A DNA stretch of 64,000 bases from CALBPI01 sp038521865 (GTDB lineage: Bacteria; Pseudomonadota; Gammaproteobacteria; Steroidobacterales; Woeseiaceae), in assembly GCA_038521865.1 (NCBI GenBank), contig JBCBKO010000007.1:19770-83769 (forward strand), written 5' to 3'. Under the pieces are notes generated by a model that was not told the origin of the DNA, searched no databases, and saw only the letters and a list, made by a program, of their open reading frames with translations. How positions within the stretch are numbered: position 1 is the stretch's first letter; each line of letters opens with the position of its first letter. The position numbers and the translations under genes are program-made. Below are positions 33,810-43,386 of the stretch, piece by piece.

Positions 33810-35093
33810 TTAAGCCGCTTTACGCAAGTTTCGCATTGCCGTATCGGCACGCTCAATCGTCATGTCGATGTCTTCATCGGAGTGCGCAGCAGAGATAAAT
33901 CCTGCCTCGAATGCTGACGGTGCGAGGTATACGCCCTGGTCCAGCATGGCATGGAAGAACTGCTTGAAGTACTCGATGTCAGCAGCGCAGATGTCGTCGA
34001 AGCCCGTAACCTCGGGTCGGTCGGTGAAGACGAATCCGAGCATGCCTCCTTGAGCGGCGGTCCACATCGGGATGCCGTTGTCGGCGGCTACTTGCCTGAA
34101 GCCTGAAAGCAGGCGATCACTCGAGCGGTGCAGCCGATCATGGAAGCCCTCTACATCGACACGCTCCAGCGTAGCAAGACCTGCCGCCATGGCGACCGGG
34201 TTACCAGATAGTGTACCGGCCTGATAGACAGGCCCCACCGGCGCGATGTGTTCCATGATGTCGCGACGGCCGCCGAAAGCGGCTGCGGGCATACCACCGC
34301 CAATTACCTTGCCGAGCGTTGTCATGTCCGGCTTCACCCCGTAGACCGCTTGTGCACCGCCAGCGGCAACGCGGAATCCCGTCATCACCTCATCGAAGAT
34401 GAGCACGCTGCCGTATTCGTCACAAACTTCACGCAGGGTCTCCAAAAACCCGGGTTGCGGTGGAATGAAGTTCATATTGCCCGCGATTGGTTCCACAATG
34501 ATGCAGGCAATGTCCTCGCCGCGTTGTGCAAACAGATCGCGCACCTGCTGCGCGTCGTTAAAGGTCAGTGTCAACGTGTGATCCGCGAGGGCTTTCGGAA
34601 CACCCGGTGAGCTAGGGACGCCAAGAGTTAGCGCGCCGGATCCTGCCTTGATCAGCAGTGAGTCTGAATGCCCGTGGTAGCAACCTTCGAACTTGACGAT
34701 GGTTTCTCGGCCGGTGAATCCTCGCGCTAACCGCAGTGCGCTCATCGTCGCTTCGGTCCCGGAGCTGACCATCCGAACCAGTTCGATGGACGGCATCATG
34801 CTGCAGACTTTTTTCGCGAGCGCTGTCTCCAGTGCGCACGGCGCACCGAAACTCAAACCGTTCTCTGCGGTTTTCTGTACAGCCGCAATAACGTCCGGAT
34901 GTGCATGGCCAAGGATCATAGGGCCCCATGAGCCGATGTAGTCGATCAGCTCTCGGTCGTCTTCGGTCCATACGCGTGAGCCCTTTCCACGCTTGAAAAA
35001 TAGTGGCTCTCCGCCGACACCATTAAATGCACGTACCGGCGAGTTCACGCCGCCCGGAATAAATTGTTTTGCTTGTTCGAATAGGCCAGTCAC
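33810..35093 (-). CDS. hemL: Glutamate-1-semialdehyde 2,1-aminomutase
   Basis: 427-residue PLP enzyme that makes 5-aminolevulinate for heme (and B12) in the C5 pathway. 'IPGGVNSPVRAF' at the N-terminus, 'GTEATMSALRLARG', 'FDEVMTGFR' and the PLP lysine in 'TTLGKVIGGGMPAAAFGG' are all as in HemL. ATG 35093. Product is relevant here, as the ribonucleotide reductase needs B12, the cytochrome bc1 needs heme. Divergent from rubredoxin. Confidence 0.97.
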   Translation of the reverse strand: MTGLFEQAKQFIPGGVNSPVRAFNGVGGEPLFFKRGKGSRVWTEDDRELIDYIGSWGPMILGHAHPDVIAAVQKTAENGLSFGAPCALETALAKKVCSMMPSIELVRMVSSGTEATMSALRLARGFTGRETIVKFEGCYHGHSDSLLIKAGSGALTLGVPSSPGVPKALADHTLTLTFNDAQQVRDLFAQRGEDIACIIVEPIAGNMNFIPPQPGFLETLREVCDEYGSVLIFDEVMTGFRVAAGGAQAVYGVKPDMTTLGKVIGGGMPAAAFGGRRDIMEHIAPVGPVYQAGTLSGNPVAMAAGLATLERVDVEGFHDRLHRSSDRLLSGFRQVAADNGIPMWTAAQGGMLGFVFTDRPEVTGFDDICAADIEYFKQFFHAMLDQGVYLAPSAFEAGFISAAHSDEDIDMTIERADTAMRNLRKAA

Positions 35094-35196
35094 TGGTCTG
35101 CTCCCTTGTCTCCGCGTCTATTGTATCGCGCATCTACCGTTATCGCTCACGCTTGGTATCATTGCGCGCCCAATGAGCGCGACCGGAGATGTTGTC

Positions 35197-35361
35197 TTGA
35201 AAACGTATATGTGTCTGATCTGCGGTTACATCTACGATGAAGCTAAGGGCGACCCCGACGCTGGGTTAAAACCAGGAACACGGTGGGACGATGTCCCGCT
35301 GTCGTGGCGCTGTCCAGATTGTGGTGCCGGTAAAGAAGATTTCGAGATGACCGAAATCTGA
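35197..35361 (+). CDS. Rubredoxin
   Basis: 54-residue iron-sulfur electron carrier with two CxxC knuckles 'CLICGYIYDEAKGDPDAG' and 'WRCPDCGAGKEDFEM' binding one iron. Start taken at TTG 35197, which has GGAG eight bases upstream and gives the classic rubredoxin length and N-terminus ('MKTYMC'); ATG 35173 would add eight residues. It lies beside hemL, an arrangement seen in other gammaproteobacteria. Redox partner not known. Confidence 0.9.
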   Translation: MKTYMCLICGYIYDEAKGDPDAGLKPGTRWDDVPLSWRCPDCGAGKEDFEMTEI

Positions 35362-35377
35362 TTGGCCCGACTCAGGT

Positions 35378-36259
35378 CTACCGAGCTGCGGTAATCCGTC
35401 GCAGTTTATGGCCACGCTTTTCCAGCATGTCGTTCACGCTGTCGTCACCCACCAGGTGCGCAGCACCGACGAGAATCATCACATCGTCCTCACCCTCGAG
35501 CTGCGCTTCGATGGTCTCAATCCAGTTCCGATTGCGGTTAGTTAACATCGCATCGTAAACATCTTCGTTCTCGTTCATCGGCGCAATGAGATCATTGACC
35601 ATAGTTTCAATGTCGCCATCGCGCCAAGCGCCCACCAGAGACTCAACACCTTCCGATACCTTTTCCATCTCATCGAGCGTTACCAGAAGAAAGTCGATCT
35701 GATCTTCCATGTCCATGCCCGACAATGCGCCGATTTGTTCCTCGAGCGTTTCGAGGCCTTCGATCGGCTTCTGATCCTGCCCCGCGCGTCGCGTGATGTG
35801 CATCTCAACGCCGGCCATAGGGTCAAAGCCCTCGCTCATCATAGCCATTTGTGTCACCGTCATTGCGACTAGCCAGGGTTGCAGCGCATCCAGGCGCTTC
35901 AGATCCAAATTGATCAAACCGGCTTTCTCGCTTGCCGACTCATAGTCATCACCGAGCAGACTCGTCAGGGTCTGGCCTTCAGGTGCCCGACCTGCCTCCA
36001 TCATGATTCGGGCCATGGCGAGCTGGTCCATGTCATCCATGTCGAGTTCCATGAGCAGCTTTTCGGCGTCTTCATACGCGACGTTGATGCTCGGCGGGAG
36101 CGGGTAATCCGATTGACGCAAAAGATGGATCGAGCCAACGAGGTAGACGGTGTTCTGTTCACCCTCGATCGCCCATACCAGTCCGTCTTCGTCAGCCCCT
36201 GCCGTCGCTGAGACGCTGAGTGACAACAGTGCTGCGGTAGCAGACAGCCAGTTCTTCAT
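35378..36259 (-). CDS. TraB/GumN family exported protein
   Basis: 293 residues with a signal peptide ('LSATAALLSLSVSATAGA') and the TraB/GumN (Tiki-like) fold, marked by the paired motifs 'VYLVGSIHLL' near the N-terminus and 'ILVGAAHLVGDDSV' near the C-terminus, whose His and Glu residues suit a metalloprotease. Role in bacteria not established. ATG 36259 chosen: GGAG six bases upstream. It follows ahcY on the same strand but a hairpin terminator lies between. Confidence 0.85.
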   Translation of the reverse strand: MKNWLSATAALLSLSVSATAGADEDGLVWAIEGEQNTVYLVGSIHLLRQSDYPLPPSINVAYEDAEKLLMELDMDDMDQLAMARIMMEAGRAPEGQTLTSLLGDDYESASEKAGLINLDLKRLDALQPWLVAMTVTQMAMMSEGFDPMAGVEMHITRRAGQDQKPIEGLETLEEQIGALSGMDMEDQIDFLLVTLDEMEKVSEGVESLVGAWRDGDIETMVNDLIAPMNENEDVYDAMLTNRNRNWIETIEAQLEGEDDVMILVGAAHLVGDDSVNDMLEKRGHKLRRITAAR

Positions 36260-36275
36260 ATGCAACTCCAAAACA

Positions 36276-36301
36276 ACAAAGGCCCCCGAAGGAGCCTTTG
36301 T
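36276..36301 (-). terminator. Terminator downstream of ahcY
   Basis: On the minus strand ACAAAGGC (36301-36294) / GCCTTTGT (36283-36276) with a 10-base loop, followed by a T-rich TGTTTTGG stretch. It ends the metK-ahcY transcript just before the TraB-family gene. Confidence 0.6.
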
Positions 36302-36337
36302 AAACCTGCATCGCCCTGCATGGCAAGCAGAGGATGC

Positions 36338-37651
36338 TCAGTAACGGTAAGACTCAGTTTTGTAAGGTCCAGTAATTTCGACACCGAAATAGTCGGCTTG
36401 TTCGTTAGTGAGCGTGGTGAGCTTGGCGCCGATACGTTCGAGGTGTAGCGCAGCGACCTTCTCGTCGAGGTGTTTCGGCAGTACGTAGACCTCTTTCTCG
36501 TACTTGTCGCCCTCGTTCCAGAGGTCCATCTGTGCCAGTACCTGGTTGGTGAAGGATGCGGACATCACAAAGCTCGGGTGGCCGGTCGCACACCCGAGGT
36601 TCACGAGTCGGCCCTCGGCCAGCAGAATGATGCGACGGCCGTCGGGCAGCACCACGTGGTCAACCTGAGGCTTGATGTTCTCCCACTCGAACTGGCGCAG
36701 ATGCGCCACATCGATTTCGTTGTCGAAGTGACCGATGTTGCAGACGATCGCCTGGTCTTTGCAGCGCTCGAGCAATGCACCGCTAATGACGTTGTAGTTG
36801 CCCGTCGCGGTAACCAAAATGTCGACCTGCTCAATCACGTCGTCCAGACGTACGACGCGATAGCCTTCCATAGCCGCCTGCAACGCGCAGATCGGATCGA
36901 TTTCGGTTACCCAAACGGTCGCGCCGAGGCCGCGCAGGCTCTGTGCGCTGCCCTTACCGACATCGCCATAGCCACAAACCACTGCGATCTTCCCGGCCAC
37001 CATGACGTCGGTGGCGCGTTTGATGCCGTCGACGAGGGATTCGCGACAGCCGTAAAGGTTGTCGAATTTCGACTTGGTGACGGAGTCGTTGACGTTGATG
37101 GCGGGGCACGCCAGCTTGCCGTCGCGAGCCATTTCGTAGAGGCGTTTGACGCCGGTCGTCGTTTCTTCAGAAATACCGCGGATGTCCTCGAACAACTCGG
37201 GGTATTTGTCATGCACCAAGCCCGTAAGGTCACCACCGTCATCGAGGATCATGTTCGGCGTCCAGCCGTTCGGGCCGTGGATGGTTTGTTCAACGCACCA
37301 CCAGTATTCCTCTTCGGTCTCGCCTTTCCAGGCAAACACGGGGACACCGCTCGCCGCAATCGCTGCAGCCGCGTGATCTTCGGTCGAAAAAATGTTGCAG
37401 GATGACCAGCGAACCTCAGCGCCGAGGGCGGTCAGCGTTTCGATGAGGACCGCGGTCTGGATCGTCATATGCAAGCAACCTGAAATACGCGCACCCTTCA
37501 GCGGTTGTGCCTCGCCGTATTCCTTACGCAATGCCATCAAGCCCGGCATTTCGGTTTCGGCGATGGTGATTTCCTTTCGGCCCCACTCGGCTTTTGCGAT
37601 ATCCGCGACTTTGTAGTCGTTGGTGGTCAGCTCCGTTGCTGATGTGCTCAT
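36338..37651 (-). CDS. ahcY: Adenosylhomocysteinase (S-adenosylhomocysteine hydrolase)
   Basis: 437 residues. Splits S-adenosylhomocysteine into adenosine and homocysteine with bound NAD. 'GCLHMTIQTAVLIETL' substrate segment, 'GYGDVGKGSAQSLRG' NAD loop, 'NVNDSVTKSKFDNLYG' and the C-terminal 'PYKTESYRY', whose Lys and Tyr reach the neighbouring subunit. Follows metK by 47 bases, so the two genes of the activated methyl cycle form one operon. The 47-base gap is too short to hold an SAH riboswitch. Confidence 0.97.
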   Translation of the reverse strand: MSTSATELTTNDYKVADIAKAEWGRKEITIAETEMPGLMALRKEYGEAQPLKGARISGCLHMTIQTAVLIETLTALGAEVRWSSCNIFSTEDHAAAAIAASGVPVFAWKGETEEEYWWCVEQTIHGPNGWTPNMILDDGGDLTGLVHDKYPELFEDIRGISEETTTGVKRLYEMARDGKLACPAINVNDSVTKSKFDNLYGCRESLVDGIKRATDVMVAGKIAVVCGYGDVGKGSAQSLRGLGATVWVTEIDPICALQAAMEGYRVVRLDDVIEQVDILVTATGNYNVISGALLERCKDQAIVCNIGHFDNEIDVAHLRQFEWENIKPQVDHVVLPDGRRIILLAEGRLVNLGCATGHPSFVMSASFTNQVLAQMDLWNEGDKYEKEVYVLPKHLDEKVAALHLERIGAKLTTLTNEQADYFGVEITGPYKTESYRY

Positions 37652-37698
37652 GTCGTATGCCTCAGTTTATGAATTGATGGTGGCAAAGGTTTCGGCGC

Positions 37699-38865
37699 TT
37701 AGGCAGCGCGTTCGGCCGCCTGTCTCAGTGTTTCTGCCTGATCGGTACGTTCCCAGCTCAGGTCGATGTCGGTGCGACCAAAGTGCCCGTAGGCCGCTGT
37801 CGGTCGATAGATCGGTCGAATCAGATCGAGCGATGTCAAAATGCCATAGGGCGTCAGGTCGAAGTGCTCCCTAACTAGCCGTGTCAGAGCTTCCGAGCTC
37901 AGTCGACCTGTGCCGAAGGTCTCGACGCTGATCGACGTCGGCTCGGCCACGCCGATCGCGTAGGAAACCTGCACTTCACAACGATCAGCGAGTCCGGCAG
38001 CGACCAGGTTCTTCGCCACGTATCTGCAGGCGTAAGCGGCAGAACGATCAACTTTTGAAGGGTCTTTGCCGGAAAAAGCGCCGCCGCCGTGTCGCGCCAT
38101 GCCGCCGTAGGTGTCGACGATGATCTTGCGTCCCGTCAGGCCACAGTCGCCGACCGGGCCGCCCGTGACGAAGCTGCCGGTTGGGTTGATGTGATATTTG
38201 GTCTCACTGCTCAGCCAGTTTTCGGGGAGCACCGGGGCGATGATGTGCTCGCGCACGGCTGCGTGCAGGTCCTTCTGGCCAATGTCCGGATCGTGCTGGG
38301 TGGACAGGACCACTGCGTCGATCGCCACGGGCTTGTTATCTTCGTAGCGGAAGGTGACCTGACTTTTTGCGTCCGGGCGCAACCACGGCAGCGTGCCTGC
38401 CTTGCGCACCTCGGCCTGCTTGCGCACGAGCTGATGCGCGTAGTCGATCGGCGCCGGCATCAGCGAGTCAGTCTCGTTGCAGGCATAGCCGAACATCAAG
38501 CCCTGGTCTCCCGCGCCCTGTTCGCGCGGATCGCCACGGTCGACACCCTGAGCGATTTCACCCGCCTGTTTGCCGATGGCGTTGAGTACTGCACACGACT
38601 GGCCATCGAAGCCCATATCCGAGCTGTTGTAGCCGATATCAAGGACAACGCCGCGAATGATCGCCTCGATGTCCACCCACGCTGAGGTGGTGATTTCGCC
38701 TGCCACGATCACCATGCCGGTCTTCACCAGCGTTTCGCAGGCGACACGGGCCTGCGTATCTTCGGTGAGGATCGCATCGAGAATCGCATCCGAGATCTGG
38801 TCTGAGACTTTGTCCGGGTGTCCCTCAGAAACGGACTCTGAGGTAAATAGGTAGCTGTTTGGCAT
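37699..38865 (-). CDS. metK: S-adenosylmethionine synthetase
   Basis: 388 residues. Makes SAM from methionine and ATP. 'FTSESVSEGHPDKVSDQISD' at the N-terminus, 'GAGDQGLMFGYA' and 'GGGAFSGKDPSKVDRSAAY' are diagnostic. ATG 38865. First gene of the minus-strand metK-ahcY operon; diverges from tkt across 161 bases with an extended -10 box in the gap. Confidence 0.98.
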   Translation of the reverse strand: MPNSYLFTSESVSEGHPDKVSDQISDAILDAILTEDTQARVACETLVKTGMVIVAGEITTSAWVDIEAIIRGVVLDIGYNSSDMGFDGQSCAVLNAIGKQAGEIAQGVDRGDPREQGAGDQGLMFGYACNETDSLMPAPIDYAHQLVRKQAEVRKAGTLPWLRPDAKSQVTFRYEDNKPVAIDAVVLSTQHDPDIGQKDLHAAVREHIIAPVLPENWLSSETKYHINPTGSFVTGGPVGDCGLTGRKIIVDTYGGMARHGGGAFSGKDPSKVDRSAAYACRYVAKNLVAAGLADRCEVQVSYAIGVAEPTSISVETFGTGRLSSEALTRLVREHFDLTPYGILTSLDLIRPIYRPTAAYGHFGRTDIDLSWERTDQAETLRQAAERAA

Positions 38866-38930
38866 GGATCTTTTTCACAAGTTGCGCATTGGAATGACGC
38901 GCGTCAGTCGGCTCGCCGATAAAGCCCCGC

Positions 38931-38939
38931 AGTATAGCA
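38931..38939 (-). promoter_or_regulatory. Extended -10 box for metK
   Basis: On the minus strand TGC-TATACT, an extended -10 element 65 bases before the metK ATG. No convincing -35 at 17 bases, as is allowed for extended -10 promoters. Confidence 0.4.
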
Positions 38940-39026
38940 ACAGGCAGCACCGACTGCGATGTACATGGCTTGCCCGGTCAAGCACAACGCGAGACAATGC
39001 GCCGGCTATCTCAGACCGGACACAAC

Positions 39027-41054
39027 ATGACAACAACTACACCGGGCGGGGGCGCTCTGGATAGACGCGAGCTCGCCAACGCGATCAGGGCACTTTCGAT
39101 GGATGCCGTACAGGCAGCTAACTCCGGGCACCCCGGTGCGCCCATGGGCATGGCGGAGATCGCCACCGTACTTTGGCGCGAATTCCTGAAACATAACCCC
39201 GCCAACCCCGAGTGGGCCGACCGCGACCGATTTGTGCTGTCGAATGGGCACGGCTCTATGCTCCTGTATTCGCTCCTGCACCTGACCGGTTATCCCCTGC
39301 CCATCGAGCAAATCCGTAACTTCCGCCAGCTTGGCGCGCACACCGCTGGGCACCCTGAGCGGGATTTGCACATCGGCATCGAGACCACCACGGGACCGCT
39401 CGGCCAGGGCATTACCAACGCGGTCGGCATGGCAATCGCCGAGCAGCACTTGGCGGCGACTTTCAATCGTGAAGGTCACAATATCGTCGACCACCGGACG
39501 TGGGTATTTCTCGGCGACGGGTGCCTGATGGAAGGGATTTCCCATGAAGCGTGTTCGCTTGCAGGGACCCTCAAGCTCGGCAAACTGATCTGCCTCTATG
39601 ACGACAACGGTATTTCGATCGACGGCGATGTTGAGGGTTGGTTTACCGATGACACGCAAAAGCGTTTCGAAGCGTATGGCTGGCAGGTCATCGCCGGGGT
39701 GGATGGTCACGATCCGGCGGCGTTGGCCGAGGCAATTGCACAAGCCGAGGCGGATGGTTCGCACCCAAGCTTGATTATCTGCAAGACCACGATCGGCGCA
39801 GGCGCGCCTAACAAGCAAGGCACCGCTGCAACGCACGGGGCGCCACTCGGTGACGACGAAATCGCGGCAACCCGCGCCGCGATCGGCTGGCCGCATCCAC
39901 CCTTCCACATTCCGGACGATATCGCGGCGGCATGGGACCAGACCGAGGCCGGTGTTGCCCGCGAGGCCGAGTGGAAAACCCGGTTCGGCGCCTATGCTGC
40001 GGCATACCCCGAGCTCGCCAAGGAATTCGAGCGCCGGATGGCACAATCGTTGCCCGTGAACTGGACGAGCGTGGTTGTTGATGCCATCGAGGCGGTGCAG
40101 GCCGCAGCGGCTGACATGGCGACCCGAAAGGCGTCGCTCGCCGCGCTGAACGCATTGGCGCCGGCACTACCGGAGTTAATCGGCGGCTCTGCCGACCTGA
40201 CCGGATCAAATCTGACGTTCCATAACGATTCTGCGACGCTGGACGCAAGTCACCCTGGCGGCAACTACATCAACTACGGTGTTCGTGAATTCGGTATGAC
40301 CGCGATCGCCAACGGCCTGTTACTGCACGGTGGCGTGCGCGCCTACACCGGCACGTTCCTGACATTCTCGGACTATTCACGCAATGCCATCCGAATGGCG
40401 GCCTTGATGGAAATTCCGAACATTTGTGTCTTCACGCATGACTCGATCGGTCTCGGCGAAGATGGTCCGACTCACCAGCCAGTGGAGCACGTCGCCAGTC
40501 TGCGTCTGATGCCGAACCTGAATGTGTGGCGTCCCTGCGATACTCTGGAAACGCTGATTGCTTGGCAGCACGCGCTAGAACAGACCTCAACGCCAAGCGC
40601 TTTGGTATTCACGCGACAGAGCCTCCCGTTTGTCAGCCGCCGCGCGGAACAAATTGCGGGCGTTGTGCGCGGTGGATACGCGATTCAGGGTGGCGATGCC
40701 GTACCCGAGCTCGTCTTGATTGCGACGGGCTCGGAAGTGGCGTTGGCGTTATCAGCAGCGCAACAGTTGTCAGAAGACGGTGTCGCGGTCCGAGTCGTAT
40801 CCATGCCGTGCACTGAGGTGTTTGATGCGCAGGACGAAACCTACCGACGAGCGGTGCTCGGTGAGCCGGGTACCCCGCGTCTTGCTATCGAGGCGGGCTC
40901 GCCTGATGGTTGGTGGAAATACGTGGGTGACCGAGGAGATGTACTCGGTATGAAGCGATACGGCGAATCGGCACCGGCGGGACAGTTGTTTGAAAAGTAC
41001 GGATTCAGTGTCAGTAACGTGGCGAAAAGGGCGCTCGCGTTGCTGGGCCGCTGA
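39027..41054 (+). CDS. tkt: Transketolase
   Basis: 675 residues, thiamine-diphosphate enzyme of the pentose phosphate pathway. 'ANSGHPGAPMGMAEI' near the N-terminus, the ThDP motif beginning 'GDGCLMEGISHEACSLAG', 'DDNGISIDG' for metal/ThDP, 'GVREFGMTAIANGL' and the substrate His in 'DSIGLGEDGPTHQP'. ATG 39027 begins just before the domain; only a weak ribosome site is visible. gap follows 38 bases later, so tkt leads a tkt-gap-pgk-pyk cluster. Confidence 0.97.
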   Translation: MTTTTPGGGALDRRELANAIRALSMDAVQAANSGHPGAPMGMAEIATVLWREFLKHNPANPEWADRDRFVLSNGHGSMLLYSLLHLTGYPLPIEQIRNFRQLGAHTAGHPERDLHIGIETTTGPLGQGITNAVGMAIAEQHLAATFNREGHNIVDHRTWVFLGDGCLMEGISHEACSLAGTLKLGKLICLYDDNGISIDGDVEGWFTDDTQKRFEAYGWQVIAGVDGHDPAALAEAIAQAEADGSHPSLIICKTTIGAGAPNKQGTAATHGAPLGDDEIAATRAAIGWPHPPFHIPDDIAAAWDQTEAGVAREAEWKTRFGAYAAAYPELAKEFERRMAQSLPVNWTSVVVDAIEAVQAAAADMATRKASLAALNALAPALPELIGGSADLTGSNLTFHNDSATLDASHPGGNYINYGVREFGMTAIANGLLLHGGVRAYTGTFLTFSDYSRNAIRMAALMEIPNICVFTHDSIGLGEDGPTHQPVEHVASLRLMPNLNVWRPCDTLETLIAWQHALEQTSTPSALVFTRQSLPFVSRRAEQIAGVVRGGYAIQGGDAVPELVLIATGSEVALALSAAQQLSEDGVAVRVVSMPCTEVFDAQDETYRRAVLGEPGTPRLAIEAGSPDGWWKYVGDRGDVLGMKRYGESAPAGQLFEKYGFSVSNVAKRALALLGR

Positions 41055-41092
41055 CACCAGAAAACAGAATTGAAATCCAAGAGGGACGAGAT

Positions 41093-42109
41093 ATGACGAT
41101 CAAGGTGGGGATTAACGGTTACGGTCGCATCGGGCGCAACGTGCTGCGCGCGCTTTACGAGAGCAATCGCCGTAGCGAGCTGCAGGTGGTTGGCGTAAAT
41201 GACCTCGGTGATGCTGAGACCAACGCCTATCTGACACGCTTCGATACCGCGCACGGCAAGTTCCCAGGCGAGGTGGAAGTCGACGGCGACCACATGATCG
41301 TGAATGGCGATCGCATTCGCGTTACTGCCGAGCGTGACCCTTCACAGCTGCCATGGGGTGAGCTTGGTGTCGACGTCGTACTCGAGTGCACCGGAATTTT
41401 CCGGACCAAGGAAAAGGCCGGCGCTCATATTGAAGCGGGTGCCAAGAAGGTTGTGATCTCGGCGCCGGCGGGCAACCACGTTGACGCGACCATCGTGTAT
41501 GGCGTTAACCATGACACCCTGAGCGCGGATGATGATGTGATCTCGAATGCTTCGTGCACGACGAACTGTCTGGCGCCGTTGGCCAAGCCGCTGAACGACA
41601 CTATCGGTATCGAGCACGGCATTATGACCACGATCCACGCCTACACCAACGATCAGGTGTTGACCGATGTGTTCCACAAAGATCTCCGTCGCGCCAGATC
41701 TGCAACCATGTCGATGATTCCGACAAAAACGGGTGCTGCTGCTGCCGTCGGTCTGGTGCTGCCCGAATTGGCAGGGCGTTTGGATGGGTTTGCGGTGCGT
41801 GTTCCGACGATCAATGTATCTATGGTTGACCTGTCGTTTGTTGCGAAGCGCGAGACGACGGTCGATGAGGTGAACGAGATCGTGAAGGCGGCGAGTGAGG
41901 GCGCGATGTCCGGCGTGCTCGCCTACAACGACGGACCGCTCGTCTCGATCGACTTCAACCACGACCCAGCGTCCTCAACCTTTGATGCGACTTTGACGAA
42001 AGTCATGCAAGGCACGCTTGTCAAAGTTTGTGCCTGGTACGACAACGAGTGGGGCTTCTCGAACCGCATGCTGGATACAGCGCAAGCGCTGGTTAAAGCC
42101 GCTGGCTAG
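41093..42109 (+). CDS. gap: Glyceraldehyde-3-phosphate dehydrogenase
   Basis: 338 residues. NAD-binding 'GINGYGRIGRNVLRAL', catalytic Cys155 in 'SNASCTTNCLAPL', and 'WYDNEWGFSNRM' at the C-terminus. Oxidises glyceraldehyde 3-phosphate in glycolysis. ATG 41093 with GAGGGACGAG upstream. Between tkt and pgk. Confidence 0.98.
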   Translation: MTIKVGINGYGRIGRNVLRALYESNRRSELQVVGVNDLGDAETNAYLTRFDTAHGKFPGEVEVDGDHMIVNGDRIRVTAERDPSQLPWGELGVDVVLECTGIFRTKEKAGAHIEAGAKKVVISAPAGNHVDATIVYGVNHDTLSADDDVISNASCTTNCLAPLAKPLNDTIGIEHGIMTTIHAYTNDQVLTDVFHKDLRRARSATMSMIPTKTGAAAAVGLVLPELAGRLDGFAVRVPTINVSMVDLSFVAKRETTVDEVNEIVKAASEGAMSGVLAYNDGPLVSIDFNHDPASSTFDATLTKVMQGTLVKVCAWYDNEWGFSNRMLDTAQALVKAAG

Positions 42110-42131
42110 AGCCTGCGGGTAGTCGGAAAAA

Positions 42132-43292
42132 ATGAACATCCTCACCATGGGCGAGGTTGATCTCGCCGGCAAGCGTGTGTTGGTTCGTCAGGATCTCAAC
42201 CTGCCGATCGATGATGGTCACATAACTTCAGACACGCGCTTGCGCGCCGCCCTGCCAACGGTTCAGCAAGCGCTGTCAGCGGGCGCGGCGGTGATGGTGA
42301 TGTCTCATCTCGGTCGGCCGCAGGAAGGCGTTTTCGAGCCCTCTGCGTCACTGGCTCCGGTCGCTGATGCGATGTCCGCAATGTTGGGCAAGCCCGTGCG
42401 TCTCGAGCGCGACTGGCTTGATGGCGTTGCCATAGCGCCCGGCGAGGTCGTTCTCTGTGAGAATGTCCGTTTCAACGTAGGTGAGAAGGCCTGCGACGAA
42501 GCCCTTTCCAAGCGGATGGCGGCGTTGGCAGATGTGTTCGTCATGGATGCGTTCGGTACCGCGCACAGAGCGCACGCCAGCACTGCGGGAGTTACCGAGT
42601 TCGCACCTATCGCTTGCGCTGGACCATTGCTGGCAGCAGAACTGGATGCGCTGGCCACTGCAATGAAATCACCGGCTAAACCGGTCGTCGCAATCGTCGG
42701 CGGGGCTAAGGTCTCGACCAAGCTCACGGTGCTCGAGGCGCTGGCCGACAAAGTCGATTGCCTGATCGTTGGCGGCGGCATCGCAAACACCTTCCTCGCA
42801 GCGTCAGGTCAACCGGTCGGTAAATCGTTGGCGGAACACGACATGCTCGATACAGCGCGTGCGCTGATCAATTCGGATGCCGAGATTCCACTGCCAGTCG
42901 ATGTCGTTGTCGGACAGGAGTTCAGCGCAGAGACTCCGGCGGTCACGAAGAGGGTGGAGCAGGTCTCAGGTGATGACATGATTTTCGACATCGGTCCGGA
43001 GACCGCTAGCGCTTTTGCGGACAAGCTCGCCGATGCGGGCACGATCATCTGGAACGGGCCGGCCGGGGTCTTCGAGTTCGATCGTTTCTCCGGTGGAACC
43101 CGCGCGTTGGCTGAGGCTATCGCTGCCAGCGATGCTTTCTCTATTGCGGGCGGAGGCGACACGCTAGCGGCCATTGAGAAATTTGGTGTCGCGGATGGCG
43201 TCAGCTACGTTTCCACAGGTGGCGGTGCGTTCCTCGAGTTTGTAGAAGGTAAGACACTGCCAGCTGTGGCCGCATTGGCGAAACGCACCTAG
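42132..43292 (+). CDS. pgk: Phosphoglycerate kinase
   Basis: 386 residues. 'VLVRQDLNLPIDDG' and 'LRAALPTVQQAL' with 'MSHLGRPQ' in the N-domain, 'VAIVGGAKVSTKL' and 'IAGGGDTLAAIEKFG' in the C-domain. The second line of the signature normally reads R-V-D-x-N; here Gln replaces Val-type residue ('VRQDLN'), a variant seen in other gammaproteobacteria. ATP-forming step of glycolysis. 22 bases after gap. Confidence 0.97.
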   Translation: MNILTMGEVDLAGKRVLVRQDLNLPIDDGHITSDTRLRAALPTVQQALSAGAAVMVMSHLGRPQEGVFEPSASLAPVADAMSAMLGKPVRLERDWLDGVAIAPGEVVLCENVRFNVGEKACDEALSKRMAALADVFVMDAFGTAHRAHASTAGVTEFAPIACAGPLLAAELDALATAMKSPAKPVVAIVGGAKVSTKLTVLEALADKVDCLIVGGGIANTFLAASGQPVGKSLAEHDMLDTARALINSDAEIPLPVDVVVGQEFSAETPAVTKRVEQVSGDDMIFDIGPETASAFADKLADAGTIIWNGPAGVFEFDRFSGGTRALAEAIAASDAFSIAGGGDTLAAIEKFGVADGVSYVSTGGGAFLEFVEGKTLPAVAALAKRT

Positions 43293-43386
43293 GCGAGCGA
43301 ACACCAATCACCAGACCGCCGTGGCAATATGTCCAAGGCTTTATCGGGTTTGAACCCGTCCAGAATCGCGACGTGCAGGGGACAGC

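Noticed and set aside
36470..37405. 311-residue plus-strand frame opposite ahcY
   Set aside because: Antisense shadow of a highly conserved gene.
37652..37698. SAH riboswitch before ahcY
   Set aside because: The metK-ahcY gap is 47 bases and lacks the conserved core; the riboswitch would not fit.
38866..39026. SAM riboswitch before metK
   Set aside because: No terminator hairpin or SAM-aptamer pattern seen; an extended -10 box explains the region.
39006..40046. 346-residue minus-strand frame opposite tkt
   Set aside because: Antisense shadow; no start signal or recognisable domain.
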